DNA from: Solen grandis
Lineage: Eukaryota > Mollusca > Bivalvia > Adapedonta > Solenidae
DNA: 64,000 bases
Direction: 5' to 3'
Assembly (NCBI GenBank): GCA_021229015.1
Contig: CM037785.1
Coordinates: forward strand, 514,221 to 578,220
Both the position numbers and the translations under genes were made by a program. This document shows, in pieces, positions 1-11,503 of the stretch. The notes below the pieces were generated by a model. It saw nothing but the letters and a program-made list of their open reading frames with translations. It did no database searches and was not told the DNA's origin. The number at the start of each line of letters is the position of its first letter. The stretch's first letter is position 1.

Positions 1-343
1 ATAAGTGGCTGGCAGAAATATGCCACCATAGATAACAAGTATTTTTTCACATAATTATCTGGAAAAAGACATGGTATCCAGTTAAAATAAGTGAATATGT
101 GATTGGCAGTAGTGGGCACTAACAGACGGTTTAGTCCTGTTAAGATACCTAAGTAGATAACTTGTAAATTTGCTACTTGCCAGATACTAACTGAATATGT
201 GACAATTTTTCAGAAAGGTTTCAACATAGCTAAGTGGATAAGTTGCTGGCAGAAATATGCCACCATACTAAACAATTCAGTTTGATCATGTTAATTCTCA
301 TATAATTCATAGAGGTAGGTCGAAATGAATGGATTAAACATGT
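1..343. other. Non-coding flank, probably intron of the PSTPIP-type gene
   Basis: No coding exon is visible. Because the first exon seen downstream begins at a splice acceptor in mid-protein, this stretch is probably intronic. A ~30-bp motif (containing CTGGCAGAAATATGCCACC) occurs at 1-30 and again at 238-268 with few changes, a small local duplication. Confidence 0.5.
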
Positions 344-518
344 ATAGTTGAACCTGTAAAAGCGGCCACCTGTAGTAAGTGGACAATCTGTATTTAGCGG
401 TCAGTTAAAATATTACCAAACTAGCATTTTATTTTAAGTTAACCTTCATTTGGCAGTCATCTCTGTTAAGCGGTTATTTTCCCCCCCTTGATTGACCGCT
501 TAAAACAGGTTTGACTGT
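344..518 (-). mobile_element. CAGT-type MITE (family 1), copy next to an exon
   Basis: This is one of about 14 copies in the window of a ~180-bp element. The consensus starts CAGTCAAACCTGTCTTAAG and ends, as an imperfect inverted repeat, with TTGAACCTGTATTAGCGG read on the other strand. The interior repeats GACCGCTTAATACAGGT-like blocks. Well-preserved copies are flanked by TA, and CAGT ends with TA duplication are typical of Tc1/mariner-mobilised MITEs; that superfamily is inference. This copy is inverted relative to the consensus and ends only 27 bp before the coding exon that starts at 546. Confidence 0.8.
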
Positions 519-545
519 AATTGCTTTCTTTCAATCCACGTGCAG

Positions 546-3500
546 TTACAGCGGACGTACAACGAGAAGTGTCGGGACATGGTTCAACAAGAGAACCAGT
601 ACGAGACGGCCAAACAGTCTGTGACGACCAGCAGCAAGGATTTGGAAAAGGTTCGTAGAGTTCTTACCAATCGCCAACTTTCGGTCATTTCCGGCAATTT
701 TAAGCACGATTATTGCCTTTCGTTCAACTCGGCGATCTCCGGCGTATTCCGTTTCGAAAAAAAAAAAATGAGCGAGGTGCTCTGAATTGATAATTGCCTG
801 GTTGATCCGAATGAGCATTCCCGAGCTTACAAAAGGGATGTAACTACACAATAGAAGGGGAAGTAACCACAAATCTCTCTTACAGGTCTTAAATTGTAAA
901 GGGAAGTAAGCACCACGAATCTCTCGTGCAAGCTTGCTCTGATGTAACGGCAAAGGATGGTAACCATAAATTATTCTTGCAAATGCATGTCTGCAACTGT
1001 TTGTTGGCTTAAATATCTGAAGTTAGTAGACAAAATGACAAATAGGAATGGCTGCCTAATCAAAGATTACGCTTCACGATCGAAATTAGGTTTTACTTAA
1101 AAACTCGGAACTTGGTGGATGTAAAACTCCACTATTTATTACACAACGATTTCATTTTTAGCAAGGTCTTCTAGAACAAGATATGGAAAAAAAATAATAA
1201 AAAGAATAGAGAGAGAGAGAGAGAGAGAGAGAGATTAAACTGTTAGTGAGAAAGATATAGTCAATGTATCGTAAAATGTTCCTTCCGGGACTCTTTAGAG
1301 GGCGTTTGTAATAGACTGCTTGACAAGTTATTGGGTGGACATAAGTTACATAGTTTAAGTACACATACTGTTTACACGACAAGCATGATTACGTGCTCTG
1401 TCATGCAATACATTGAAAATGAAATGCAGTCAAACCAGTCTTGAGCGGTCAGTTATAGGAACGATAGAAAGTGACCAGACATCGCTAAATGAAGGTTAAA
1501 TATATATAAAATGCTAGTTTGGTAATATTACAACTGACCGCTAAAAGCAGGTTAACCTCTCAACACATGTGGCCGCTACTACAGGTTATACTAAGAAAAT
1601 AGGATTTTTCATGCTACTCATTTCTTTTTCTTCATTTTTTATTTTTTTATTTTTAGAGAGAGGTCTTAACTCTTTAAACACACACTAACAAATTTATTAG
1701 AGTATCAAAATTATTTTTTAAATCGAAAATGACAGTTATTTTATTCATAGACTGTTTTATCAAGATGTCATGAACAAAGTGATAAAAGTCTTTTTTTTAA
1801 AAAATATTCTTTCAACTAACATTTCATTTAGAGACCACTATTACACATTCTCATGGGCGGTCGTTTAAAACAAGTTTGGCTGTAGTTTGCATGAAATGTA
1901 AGTATCAGTGTCTTTTATACCATTTACTTAACTTCTTAGATTAAGTTAGGAGGTTGAAGACATGATAAATGATAAAGTTAAATTTAACAGTTTGTTACTT
2001 GGATGCTCCATATTGTTTTGCAGAGCAAATCTCGAGCGGAAAAAACAAGAGAAGCCCAAGAAAAAGCAGGTTAGTTATCAGCGTCAGCAGCAGCAGCAGC
2101 AGCCGTATCATTATCAACAACATCGTCATCATTATTAACATTCTTGCCGTCGTTGTTGTCATTATTTTAAGCATTAGAGATAGAGAGAGAGAGAGAGAGA
2201 GAAGGGGGGGGGGGGTGTGTGCTTCGATGCGTGGTGGTAACGCGCCTCGCTTCTTACCAATGCGTCCCGGGTTCGATTCTTGGTCACTTGTGAGTGTACA
2301 GTGGTCGCCCTTCCAGACACGTGGGTTTTTCTCTGGGATCTCCGGTTTCCTCACACAATAATGACCACATACGCCGCCACCAGAGCCATCGAGAGTGACT
2401 AATTTAAGCTATGATAACGTGTTTCATAATCGCTGTAAAATAAATAAATTTTAAAATTTTATAGATATATACAGAGGGAGGGGTCCTGTTTGCAACACAA
2501 TTTTTTATCATTAATTTTCACTGGATGTTTATTTCGTGAATGGTTTTATCCCCGGACATAAATCTCCACGAAAACATTTTATTTAGTAAACATCACGGGC
2601 TTTAATATCAACGAAAAATAATGATTTATGCTATTTTCAACACTTATATTTTCACCGCAAACAAGGATGTAACGCATGACAATGTTTTTGTTTAAGTTTT
2701 ATTGTATTCAGATTATGATAAACTATCCATAATTTACTTATAATCATGGTCCCCCAAATGCTTTAAAAGACTTCAGTGTAGATACAAGCACCATGACATG
2801 GAGTTATATATAGGCTCTTTTGCTCAATGTCCATTAAGGCTTGCATTTACAATATAATTCCCACGAGCACTTGATGAACCATGATCACAATTTAATGATG
2901 GATGGTTTACCTTAAAGGTCACCATTCGGATTGCTCCATTATGCAAAATCTCAGGTATATTAGTGAAATTAATGCTTATTCCAGACCACAACTATAAACA
3001 AGCGGTGGACGCCCTTGAGTCGATCAGGGTCTCCTGGGAGGATGATATGGTGGAGGCTTGTGAGGTCAGTCTTTGGTTCTTACCAATCGCGTTACTTCGA
3101 CTATCTCCGGAACTCTTCGTATGAAACTCGGAGAAATTAAAATAGTTCCGATTTGCTTATGACGTCAGAGTAACAGGAAGTCTATCCAAACTGCCAATCT
3201 AGCGTCAAACCATTAGTCAAATATCATTCACAGGAACTCCGCGTGTTTTTGAAAGAGTCCCTAGTTTCTGTAAAAGTGTGTTATAAAAAAAAAAAAAAAA
3301 AAAAATGGCAGTTGAATGCTTCTGCTGATTGTCCAGATTTTTCACTGGATTTCGACCACTAAAAAATGGTCAGAAATTCATTTCTATGCTCACCTGCTTA
3401 AAGGCAATGTTCTCATTGGCCAATGATTCAGACTGGTTTTAAATCAACTAATTTTGATATAATCAACACTGTCATAATAGATTCATCTAGAAATATAAAC

Positions 3501-4304
3501 GCATGCGAATTTAATCGCATTGGCAGAATTTGCATCCAAACCTGCACAATGCATCTTCCAGTTTTAAGCAGTGAAAGTTAAGTTCCCACCTTCCAAATCA
3601 TGGTTAGGTCAACTGATCGCAAACAAAACAAGTTGTGTAAACCAGATCAACCATTGACTACCAATTGTCCCATTTTAGCTATTGAATAGTCTTAAGTCAA
3701 TTTTAAAACATCTGTAAGGTCCATAGGTAGGTTACTGGAAACATAATATTTTGATTTGATAGTCACGTTGCCTTGGTGATTTAACAGGTGTTTCAGAAAA
3801 TTGAGGAGGACCGGCGGTATAAGGTTCGAGACTTACTGTGGCGGTGCACCAATATCGACTCGCAGCTGTGTGTAGACTGGGACGAGGTAGGCACGTGATA
3901 CCCGCACCCTCTGTATTACCAAAGTCTTTGATTATTAACGAAACAAAGTGTGAGAAAAGTGTTGCAATATCTTTTTTCTATGTCTCTTATGATTTATGAC
4001 ATTAATTATTTCCTAATTTCTCAGCCGAACTAAAAAAAGGTCTATGATACTCCAAATAATAATAATAACAACACTAATGCTGATGATAATAATGTTGATA
4101 ATAATAATAACAACGACGACCGAAACGATGATGTTGACGACGACGATGATGATGATGATGATGATGATGATGACTACGATGACGATGATGATGACGACGA
4201 CGACGACGACGATAATGATGATGATGATGATGATGACGATGATGATTACGACGACGACGATAATGATGATTATGATGACTACGATGACGATGATGGCGAC
4301 GATT

Positions 4305-4344
<40 letters not shown>

Positions 4345-4372
4345 CGATGACGATGACGACGACGACGACGCG

Positions 4373-4403
<31 letters not shown>

Positions 4404-4440
4404 AATGACTACGATGACGATGATGACGACGACGACGATG

Positions 4441-4472
<32 letters not shown>

Positions 4473-4585
4473 GACGATGATAATGATGACGACGACGAAA
4501 ATGATGATGATGATGATGATGATTATGATGACGACGACGACGGCGGCGGCGGCGGCGGCGACGACGACGCGACGACGACGACGAC

Positions 4586-4623
<38 letters not shown>

Positions 4624-4649
4624 CGACGACGACGACGATGACGACGACT

Positions 4650-4689
<40 letters not shown>

Positions 4690-4693
4690 CTAC

Positions 4694-4741
<48 letters not shown>

Positions 4742-7134
4742 AATGATGATGATGACGTAGTGTGTCTACACTGTTTTTCTTACAGAGCTGTGAACAGGTA
4801 CGCTATACTCTTGAAAAATGCAGCGTACGGGCGGACATAGATGAATTCATCACCAACAACATGACGGGCACACAAAGGCCAGGTATAGCTAAATTACTGT
4901 ACATGAATATATAAGTCCATGAAATTGCCCTATCAAAGATTCAACAAAAATTCATGTCAGTGAAAAATGACGAGTTTTAGTTTCAGATACATTGACCTTT
5001 GCCCTTTGTGATTACAGCTCCAATAATCTACGAGAACTATTTTGATAACAGCCACAAACAGGGGTTCAGTCGGTCCCCGGGCGTAACCCGGAAGCGACAC
5101 CCTGCGCATGGGCCCCTACCTGCTATACCAGGTAAGTACACTCAAACTCGCGTTTCACCTATCATCTGCAATTAAGATTTTCTTCGACTCAAAAGTCTGA
5201 AATCTCTATCTCCTAAACTATAAAAATCCAAAAAAAAAAAAATGACCATTTCTTTTTTATTAAATCACGCTAACATCAGCATGCATTCACAAGTTATAAT
5301 TTTGGTAACAATGAATAAGAGCATTCTAGATGTTCAAAATATTGAGCTGAGGAAAATATTAACTTGTGATGTGTCGTAAAACGTTGCCATGGACACGGTC
5401 TGTGCATTTACCTGTACACCTCGCGAATTTACGAATGACTTCAACCCCATCTGCGCTGAGGTCTTTCTAAGCACTTGAAAGACCATGATTATAATATAAT
5501 GGTGGATGTGTGATAATTGGTATATTCCCCATCCATCCACCCTTCTTGATAAATGCTATAGGAGTATAACGCTCTGTGTTTGTTTACTTGAATATGCATA
5601 TATTATATATTCATCTATGCATTATGTGTAAAAAACATGAGGGAAAATGGATTATTAATTGTGAAGATGCTTAATGACAAGCCAATTGTATATAATGATG
5701 TATATATTTTGCCTTAATATTGATATACTTTGTTCTTTTCTAAAACACACACACACACAAACACACAGGCCTACATATAGCCATCGTCTGAGACCCACGC
5801 CTGATTTGTTACGTTTCACTCCATCTATCAGCCGTGGGTAAATACGTTAACATTTCGTCGTTTTTAAGCGTAAGTCGATATAAATACCGACCAATAAAAA
5901 CGCGGTTTACAAACCGAGTACTCTTTGCCAAAGAGGTAGAAATTGCGGTCAAACGATTGGCTGTTCAATTTGCCCCGAGCTATCCGGGGCATCCAATCAA
6001 ACTGCAACTTTGCTGTAGTACTAAAACGACAGAAATAGACCGTATAATCCCACGGCCGATGAAATTATCATTGGACGTGGGTCTCAGACGTTGACATATA
6101 GCATACACATCGTGTTTACATCTCCCACTCACCTACATCAGTTCTGTATTATTTATTTGAATATATGTCATTTTGATAGTAATGTTTGATTTTATTTGTA
6201 AATCACATTAAGACATTTATATAAAAGAGTAACTTAAGCAAACTTACTCTTTCTCAGTTGTATCCTGCACAGTCGGCATATATATCCTAAGTTCAGTTGT
6301 GTTACTGGCTAGTCAAAAAACCCCTATAAAAATGTTGTCATGAATATTTAATACATGTCAATCAATTTTATAGAAGAAACCATACCATATGTTTATATTC
6401 CTTCCCTATTGAAACTTGAACACTTGGTAAAATCCATTATTTTCAGTTGTTTTGATTTGTAACAGCCATGTGCTTAGTAAAATCCAGCCATTTCATTAGT
6501 CATCCGGTAACGCATTTTTTCAGCACGCTCATGATGCGTGAATTTATATTTTAACAGAAATGAATTTATGTAGTTTTAATAGACATATATTTACAATACA
6601 ATACTCATAAATGAATTATTAATCAGTTTTCTATTTTATTTCTTTAATTAAGATATAATGATAATACTGAACAATTGCATGTAAATCTGTCTATGTGCCT
6701 CTCTCTCTCTCTTTCCCCCTCTCTCTCTCTCTCTCTCATTTATATTTAATTTGAGCATATTTAGCCGTTTTCCTTTACATCACGTGATAATTTTGTCTCA
6801 TATGTTATGTATTGTTTGTAATGCTAATGCTTCCTACATGTGTAGGACTTATGCAATGTTTGTAAATAAAATCGGTAAATCGGAATACCTTAGTTAGGGA
6901 CTAGTTTGCATGGCGGAACGAGTTCAGACCTGATTACTCCCTTTGAGTGCATCTTGCTGATTCAATACTTATTTTAAAACCTTGGTCAACTATTCAGTGT
7001 ATTTATAAACGAAAGGGTGTATCCTATCCAGATTTGAATGTATGATTTTTTTTTATGAATAAAAATAAGATGAAATAAATCAGAATAAACAATCACCATG
7101 GTGATATAGTAATGACATAATATCGAAAGGTGTT

Positions 7135-7169
<35 letters not shown>

Positions 7170-7465
7170 GAGCTGCGACAGCAAAAAATACGAACGTTGT
7201 TAACTATGATTTTATAATATATTGATAAATTCAGTGATATTTACTGAATATAACAAAGTGCTAGTTTGGTAATATCAAAACTGACCGCTAAATGCAGGTT
7301 GACAGCTTAATATAGTCGTAGTTATGCTGTAGAATATCAAATTGAAATGTGCATGTTTATCTGTTATGAACGATGAACAGTGAAGCTTTTATTTTAGCCC
7401 CGGAGTATGTAACGCCATACGATACAGGGAACCAGGACAACTATGCTTATGCTTACGTCACGTGA
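546..7465 (+). CDS. PSTPIP2-like: PSTPIP1/2-like F-BAR protein, C-terminal seven exons
   Basis: PSTPIP proteins dimerise through an F-BAR domain, bind curved membrane and link PEST-type phosphatases to the actin cytoskeleton; this is family knowledge. Exons read from the sequence are 546-650, 2024-2069, 2985-3064, 3788-3886, 4786-4882, 5018-5131 and 7398-7465. All have AG/GT borders and compatible phases, ending in TGA at 7463-7465. The product shows the end of the F-BAR helices (YNEKCRD, VSWEDDMVEACE, DLLWRCTNIDSQ) and the family signature ADIDEFI..NMTGTQRPAP followed by IIYENYF. The tail has GPLPAIP and several tyrosines (PYDTGNQDNYAYAYVT) and no SH3 domain, which is the arrangement of vertebrate PSTPIP2 rather than PSTPIP1. 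The F-BAR N-terminus lies upstream of the window. An SH3-bearing splice form using another last exon cannot be excluded. Confidence 0.9.
1206..1235. repeat. (GA)n microsatellite
   Basis: An uninterrupted GA run of about 30 bp inside the first visible intron of the PSTPIP-type gene. It is followed after ~190 bp by a family 1 MITE. Confidence 0.85.
1427..1592 (+). mobile_element. CAGT-type MITE (family 1), intronic copy
   Basis: Starts CAGTCAAACCAGTCTTGAG and keeps the interior GACCGCTAAAAGCAGGTTAA-like block. The right end has diverged (ACAGGTTATACT). It lies in the first visible intron, in the opposite orientation to the copy at 344-518. Confidence 0.75.
1820..1880 (-). mobile_element. CAGT-type MITE (family 1), decayed fragment
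   Basis: Only the inverted right part remains: GGCGGTCGTTTAAAACAAG followed by TTTGGCTGTAG, matching the complement of the family's left end. Confidence 0.5.
2170..2216. repeat. (GA)n plus poly-G tract
   Basis: A GA repeat runs into a stretch of about eleven G. It sits directly before a SINE head and may be an old insertion-site simple repeat. Confidence 0.75.
2217..2460 (+). mobile_element. tRNA-derived SINE, type A
   Basis: A tRNA-like head with the pol III B-box GGTTCGATTC at 2270-2279 is followed by the body motif ACACGTGGGTTTTTCTCTGGG and CTCCGGTTTCCTC. The 3' tail is A/T-rich with AAATAAATAAA. The same body occurs inverted at 36606-36757, which shows it is a dispersed family. It lies in an intron of the PSTPIP-type gene. 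Confidence 0.75.
2502..2632 (+). mobile_element. TTTCGTGG-type MITE (family 2)
   Basis: Inverted halves carry ATTTCGTGAATGG..TCCACGAAAAC and AATATCAACGAAAAATAATGA. The same pattern recurs at 14311-14507, 33911-34119 and 42955-43133. This copy lacks clear termini. Confidence 0.55.
3278..3305. repeat. Poly-A tract
   Basis: A run of about 25 A, with no SINE body recognised immediately upstream. Confidence 0.7.
4118..4757 (+). repeat. GAT/GAC trinucleotide array in an intron
   Basis: About 640 bp of almost uninterrupted GAY triplets, mostly GAT and GAC, with a short CGG block near 4541-4560. It lies in the PSTPIP intron and ends about 28 bp before the acceptor of the exon at 4786. Because the period is three, it stays open in several frames as poly-Asp, poly-Met or poly-Thr. 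These frames are not believable genes, since the real exon starts after it with a normal TTTTTCTTACAG acceptor. Confidence 0.95.
5782..6093. mobile_element. MITE-like palindromic element (GTCTGAGACCCACG ends)
   Basis: CATCGTCTGAGACCCACG at 5782-5799 is matched by CGTGGGTCTCAGACGTTG at 6076-6093, i.e. ~15-bp terminal inverted repeats around ~280 bp. It lies in the last intron of the PSTPIP-type gene. No transposase is encoded; the open frame across it is not protein-like. Confidence 0.6.
6700..6739. repeat. (CT)n microsatellite
   Basis: An imperfect CT repeat with a CCCCC interruption in the last PSTPIP-type intron. Confidence 0.7.
7134..7169. repeat. (CAT)n microsatellite
   Basis: About twelve CAT triplets, the reverse complement of the motif in the large array at 4118-4757. 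Confidence 0.85.
7258..7332 (+). mobile_element. CAGT-type MITE (family 1), right-end fragment
   Basis: Retains GCTAGTTTGGTAATATCAAA, then ACTGACCGCTAAATGCAGG and a degraded end. The left half is missing. Confidence 0.55.
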
Positions 7466-8056
7466 ACAGAAATGCTCTTCATGGATTGCATGGTGAGGCT
7501 ACCTTTGAAACGTTCTTTCATTGTGTATGTAAACTGATGGAATGTCCTACGATATTTGTCTGTGCGCGCATGCGTGCATGTGTGCTTCTCGTTTGTTTTA
7601 ATTATAATTCTATTTTATTTTTCCCTCTCGCCTTATCAGTGTATACATTTCTCTAAACAATAACTGCTGGCGTGACACAAACTGCCTTTGTAACCTTAAA
7701 AAAATACTAGATATTTATTTTATGCTAACTACTGATTAAGTACTTAGTACTGTGATACAATATTCGCATTTTCTCAAATGTAATCCGATGAACTGCACTT
7801 GTCTAACCTAGACTACCACATAATAGACTTTCGTTTGGCGAAGGAAAACATAACTTGTAATTTGTTTTACTACTTTGATAAATGTAAACAAATTACAGTT
7901 AACATTTTGCAACGTGCCAAAGTTTTGCAGACGATGTAATTAGATAACTCAAAATTGAATTTTTAACAAAGATTATGGAAATTTCGCTGTTTATTTACAA
8001 CAAGATTTAAATTAAATACTGGAAATATGTGATAAATGTACAAACTTTGTATTAAA

Positions 8057-8062
8057 AATAAA
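8057..8062 (+). promoter_or_regulatory. Candidate polyadenylation signal of the PSTPIP-type gene
   Basis: AATAAA about 590 bp after the TGA at 7463-7465, in AT-rich non-coding sequence suitable for a 3' UTR. No transcript evidence is available. Confidence 0.35.
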
Positions 8063-8136
8063 AACTGTTATCAGTGGACTATTTTCATTGTAAGTATTCA
8101 TCTTTCAAAAGATTTATACGCCATCTAGCATTTCCG

Positions 8137-8266
8137 TTAAGGTAAAGTCCCTGTAATGGTTCCGCTATATTTTGGACCTCATTGTCTTTCACGGAAATAA
8201 CCAAGGTTTCTTAATGTTTCATTAGGTTACCTTGGTTATCTTGGTAGAGGTTCCGTGGTCCAAGAT
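8137..8266 (+). mobile_element. TTAA-flanked palindromic MITE (family 3), truncated
   Basis: Begins TTAAGGTAAAGTCCCTGTAA, then shows the two arms GATAACCAAGG-type and CCTTGGTTATC around ATGTTTCATTAG. It stops after GTCCAAGATG, without the right terminal repeat that is seen in the complete copy at 32690-32852. Confidence 0.75.
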
Positions 8267-9060
8267 GTGCTTCTTTGTCGGCGTGTATGGAACTTATTTT
8301 CATCTACTTTAAATGTTCACGATAAAGGAAATAAACTGTATTATCATAACAAAATGCAGTTAAGAGATGTCAATATAAGGATTGAATTGTACACTTTGAT
8401 GTTTCATCAGGGATATGGACTTCATACTATGGAGTCCACCCACTTTGAACGGCACCAATACTCCGATGAACCAATTCAATTCTTTAGGTTTTCCTACCTC
8501 AATCCACAATATACATCCATACCTTAACAAGAATAGCTTAAATATGTCAAAATATGTAAAACGAAGGGACCTATTGAAGTTAATTTGATTACCCCGCCCC
8601 CTCATTATCTTGTTTTCTTGAATAATCTCCCCTGAAAACTAAAACAGTGAGTATCTCCATTTTTTTCTACGCCTAAATTTGGATTTCTTCATAAAAATTG
8701 AAGCAGAATTATATAACACGGCTTTCTACCATGAGGTTTCCTCTAAACTTAAATTCTCATTCGGTGAAAAGTTTTTCTTTTCCTTTTTTTTCATTTCTTT
8801 CCAGATATATTTAAAGTGACAAAAAGTCATGGAAATATTAATATTACCTTCCAGATATGAAATATGGCCTTTAATCCTTTAATTGTTTCAATTACCGTAC
8901 CCCTGCTCCCTCCCTCCCCCCCCCCCCCCCCAAAAAAAGTCAGTGTATTTCATGAACATATCCGGTTTTTTTTTTTGGGGGGGGGGGTACTATGATTATC
9001 TTTGCTTATCAGTTAGATGACATTTAACGTATGTTGTAAGAGGTTAAGAAAGACATTATA
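8267..9060. other. Gene-free stretch with homopolymer tracts
   Basis: No exon is recognised. It holds a ~17-bp poly-C followed by A (8915-8938) and a poly-T/poly-G tract (8967-8988). Short open frames on both strands at 8255-8605 overlap each other and have no recognisable domain. Confidence 0.5.
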
Positions 9061-9068
9061 AACGTATA

Positions 9069-9242
9069 CAGTCAAACCTGTCTTAAGCGGTCAGTCATGG
9101 GAACAAGTGAAAGTGGCCGCTTAATAGAGGTGGTTGCTAAATGAGGGCAAACATATAACGAAATGTTATAGTCAGTAATATCAAAACTGACCGCTAATGC
9201 AGGTTGGCCGTTTAATACAGGTGACCGCTACAGAAGAATGTA
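9069..9242 (+). mobile_element. CAGT-type MITE (family 1)
   Basis: The left end CAGTCAAACCTGTCTTAAG is perfect and preceded by TA. The interior GACCGCTAATGCAGGTTGG block is present, while the last ~20 bp have diverged. Confidence 0.8.
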
Positions 9243-10094
9243 TTGACCCTGGCTACTGTGATTCATATTACATTTTTTTCTGCTCTACGTTTATTTTTCC
9301 ATTCAGTGTACGATATATTTGTTACAATCTGAGAACAGATAGAGAAAACTAAGAATCTCGGGTAATCACTGGAATATTTTTCTTGTATTTTCGTACAAAG
9401 GTTTCTATATTTAAAACAACGTGGGGACAAATCTGGCATCGGGCTCGAAACATGGCTCTTCGTGTGACTGCAAGTTTACTTAATGAATATATGATTGAAC
9501 TTGATTTGGTTGTATCTCTTTTCATAATGGATTTTTTTCTTATGTTTCCAGATCGGCACGACAGATTTGCGAACTATTTACTTGAGTGAGATGATCGCAT
9601 TTGATGTGCTGTCAGTCATTTTGAACTGAATTCCGAGCGAACTTGAAAATTCATTTTTTTTTTACCTATATGTCTTAATTGGTGCTGACACAAAACTGTT
9701 TACCTCCCTTCCGGTGTCTTGTATACAGCTATCAAGTTGATCTTGTTATATCATTAAATTGCATTATCATTATTAATATTTGTGTTGGACGCGTGGGAAT
9801 ACCTAGTCACATTGACACTGGGCAGGCCCCGGAACTCCGTCTCGCACGAGGAACAATAACAATAGCAGCAGCAGCAGCAATAACACGACCTATCATTAGC
9901 ACCATTATTGCTGCATCTACTACCATTACAGCTACTTCTTTAATGTTAATACAACTGCTATTTCTATTACTAATATTCTTATTATTATTATTATTTGCAG
10001 TAGGAGGAGTATTATCAGTATTGCAAGTAGTTTAAATTTATTTATATTTCGTCGATTTGGAAACAAAATATTACAACTGTTACTTATCACCCTC

Positions 10095-10235
10095 GACAGT
10101 TCCTGGGTTAGATCAGTATTTTGCGCCTAGAAAGGCTATGAAAAAAAGCCTTACTCCGATTGCGGGATTCGACCCACACAATTCGGATCCAAGTCGGATA
10201 CGTTACCACTGGACCGCGGCACACTTTCATGGTGA
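10095..10235 (-). mobile_element. tRNA-derived SINE, type C
   Basis: On the minus strand a tRNA-like head (GGTCCAGTGGTAACG, then GGGTCGAATCCCGC as B-box) is followed by a body containing AGGAACTG. The body matches 32580-32665 in the other orientation. No cloverleaf that would pass for a functional tRNA is apparent. Confidence 0.6.
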
Positions 10236-11261
10236 GAGTTGTCGTGATTTATAACGCAGCGATATTTGGATAACTTTTACAAAATTAACGTCTAAAACGT
10301 GTAGTAAAAGGATTAATCCAAACTGTTACTGTGTGTTTCCTCTACGTCCGTAGGTTTTTGTTTATTTATAACTCCATTAAACATGTTCTCTGGTTTATAA
10401 TAGCTCATTCAACATTAAAAGTAATGATTACAATTATCTTCCTATATCGACTCCGTGCATTATTTGCATGTTCTGTGAACGTCAAAAAAACAACAACAAA
10501 AAACACGTCAAAATAAAAATCAGAATTGCTGGGTTTATAATAATTGCATAGATCTATAGCTCTGTGGTTGATTTAAATGAAACTTAACTTTGTGAGTAAT
10601 GGCAGACTAAATAGCGCTGTTCATTTATCCAATTATCGACGTAAGTAACGGCTTGCTTTAAAATCTTTAGCAATATAATACAATTCCGTTTGAAACTGTA
10701 TTGTTAGCATGCAAAACCCGTACATGAAAGTGCTATGCTTTTTTTTCTTTGATTTTGTTGAAAGAAGCCAATAAAATCTTCAACAGTTAAGTGATTGTAT
10801 TTTCTACGACAGTGAAGTATTAACGTTATCTCTTACGAGGGGAGATACTCTCATACAAGGAAAAAGAACACTTAAGGTAAAATCATATATGAAATAAATA
10901 TAACAGTTGCTGATTTTCTTATAAGTTTTTTTTTATTATTATATTAAACATACCTCCCACTACTGGCAGATATTGAATGTATATTTTATGATCACGCGTG
11001 AAAGAAATAACGATCTTACGCAATACAAAAAAATCGGCAAATATCCTTCATGTAAAATGGTATATATGTTGTATGTTGTATAATTGAGCATGCATATAAT
11101 ATTTATATGTGAAATATTGGCATAAATATGTTACTAATTGAAACTTTAATTGTATAAGTATTGTTTATATTTGGAACACGTTGAACTGAGATTTGGGTTA
11201 AAAATAATAACCTTTCAAATTAAAGTAATGTCAAATTCATTGAACAGGGTAGAAAAAAGAG
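10236..11261. other. Gene-free AT-rich stretch
   Basis: I see no exon, RNA gene or clear repeat here apart from short homopolymers. Confidence 0.5.
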
Positions 11262-11503
11262 TTAACCCTTTCCCTCATAGAGGACACCATGAAGAGACCT
11301 TTGCGAACAGCATAAAACCAGATCAGCCTGCGAGTAACTCGCAGGCTGCTCTGGTTTTATGCTGTTCGCTGCTCCTCAGTGGTCTGGAAATGAGGATTTT
11401 GTTATTAAATTTGGTAAGGTTTAACTGTGGTTTTCTGCAGATCAGGCTTTATGTGGTACCTATTGAGTGCGTCAAAATGAGTCTATATGAGGGAAAGGGT
11501 TAA
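11262..11503. mobile_element. TTAA-flanked MITE (family 4) with an internal long hairpin
   Basis: Left end TTAACCCTTTCCCTCATA and right end TATGAGGGAAAGGGTTAA form an ~18-bp inverted repeat including TTAA on both sides, as for piggyBac- or Kolobok-type insertion. The centre, 11303-11369, is a 33-bp-arm hairpin with one mismatch. The open frame through the element is accidental. Confidence 0.85.

Noticed and set aside
4044..4760. 238-residue open frame of Met/Thr/Asp repeats
   Set aside because: It is a translation of the GAT/GAC array, open because the period is three, and it lies inside an intron whose flanking exons splice normally.
11150..11503. 117-residue open frame
   Set aside because: Most of it lies in a TTAA-flanked MITE with an internal hairpin, and no protein family is recognised.
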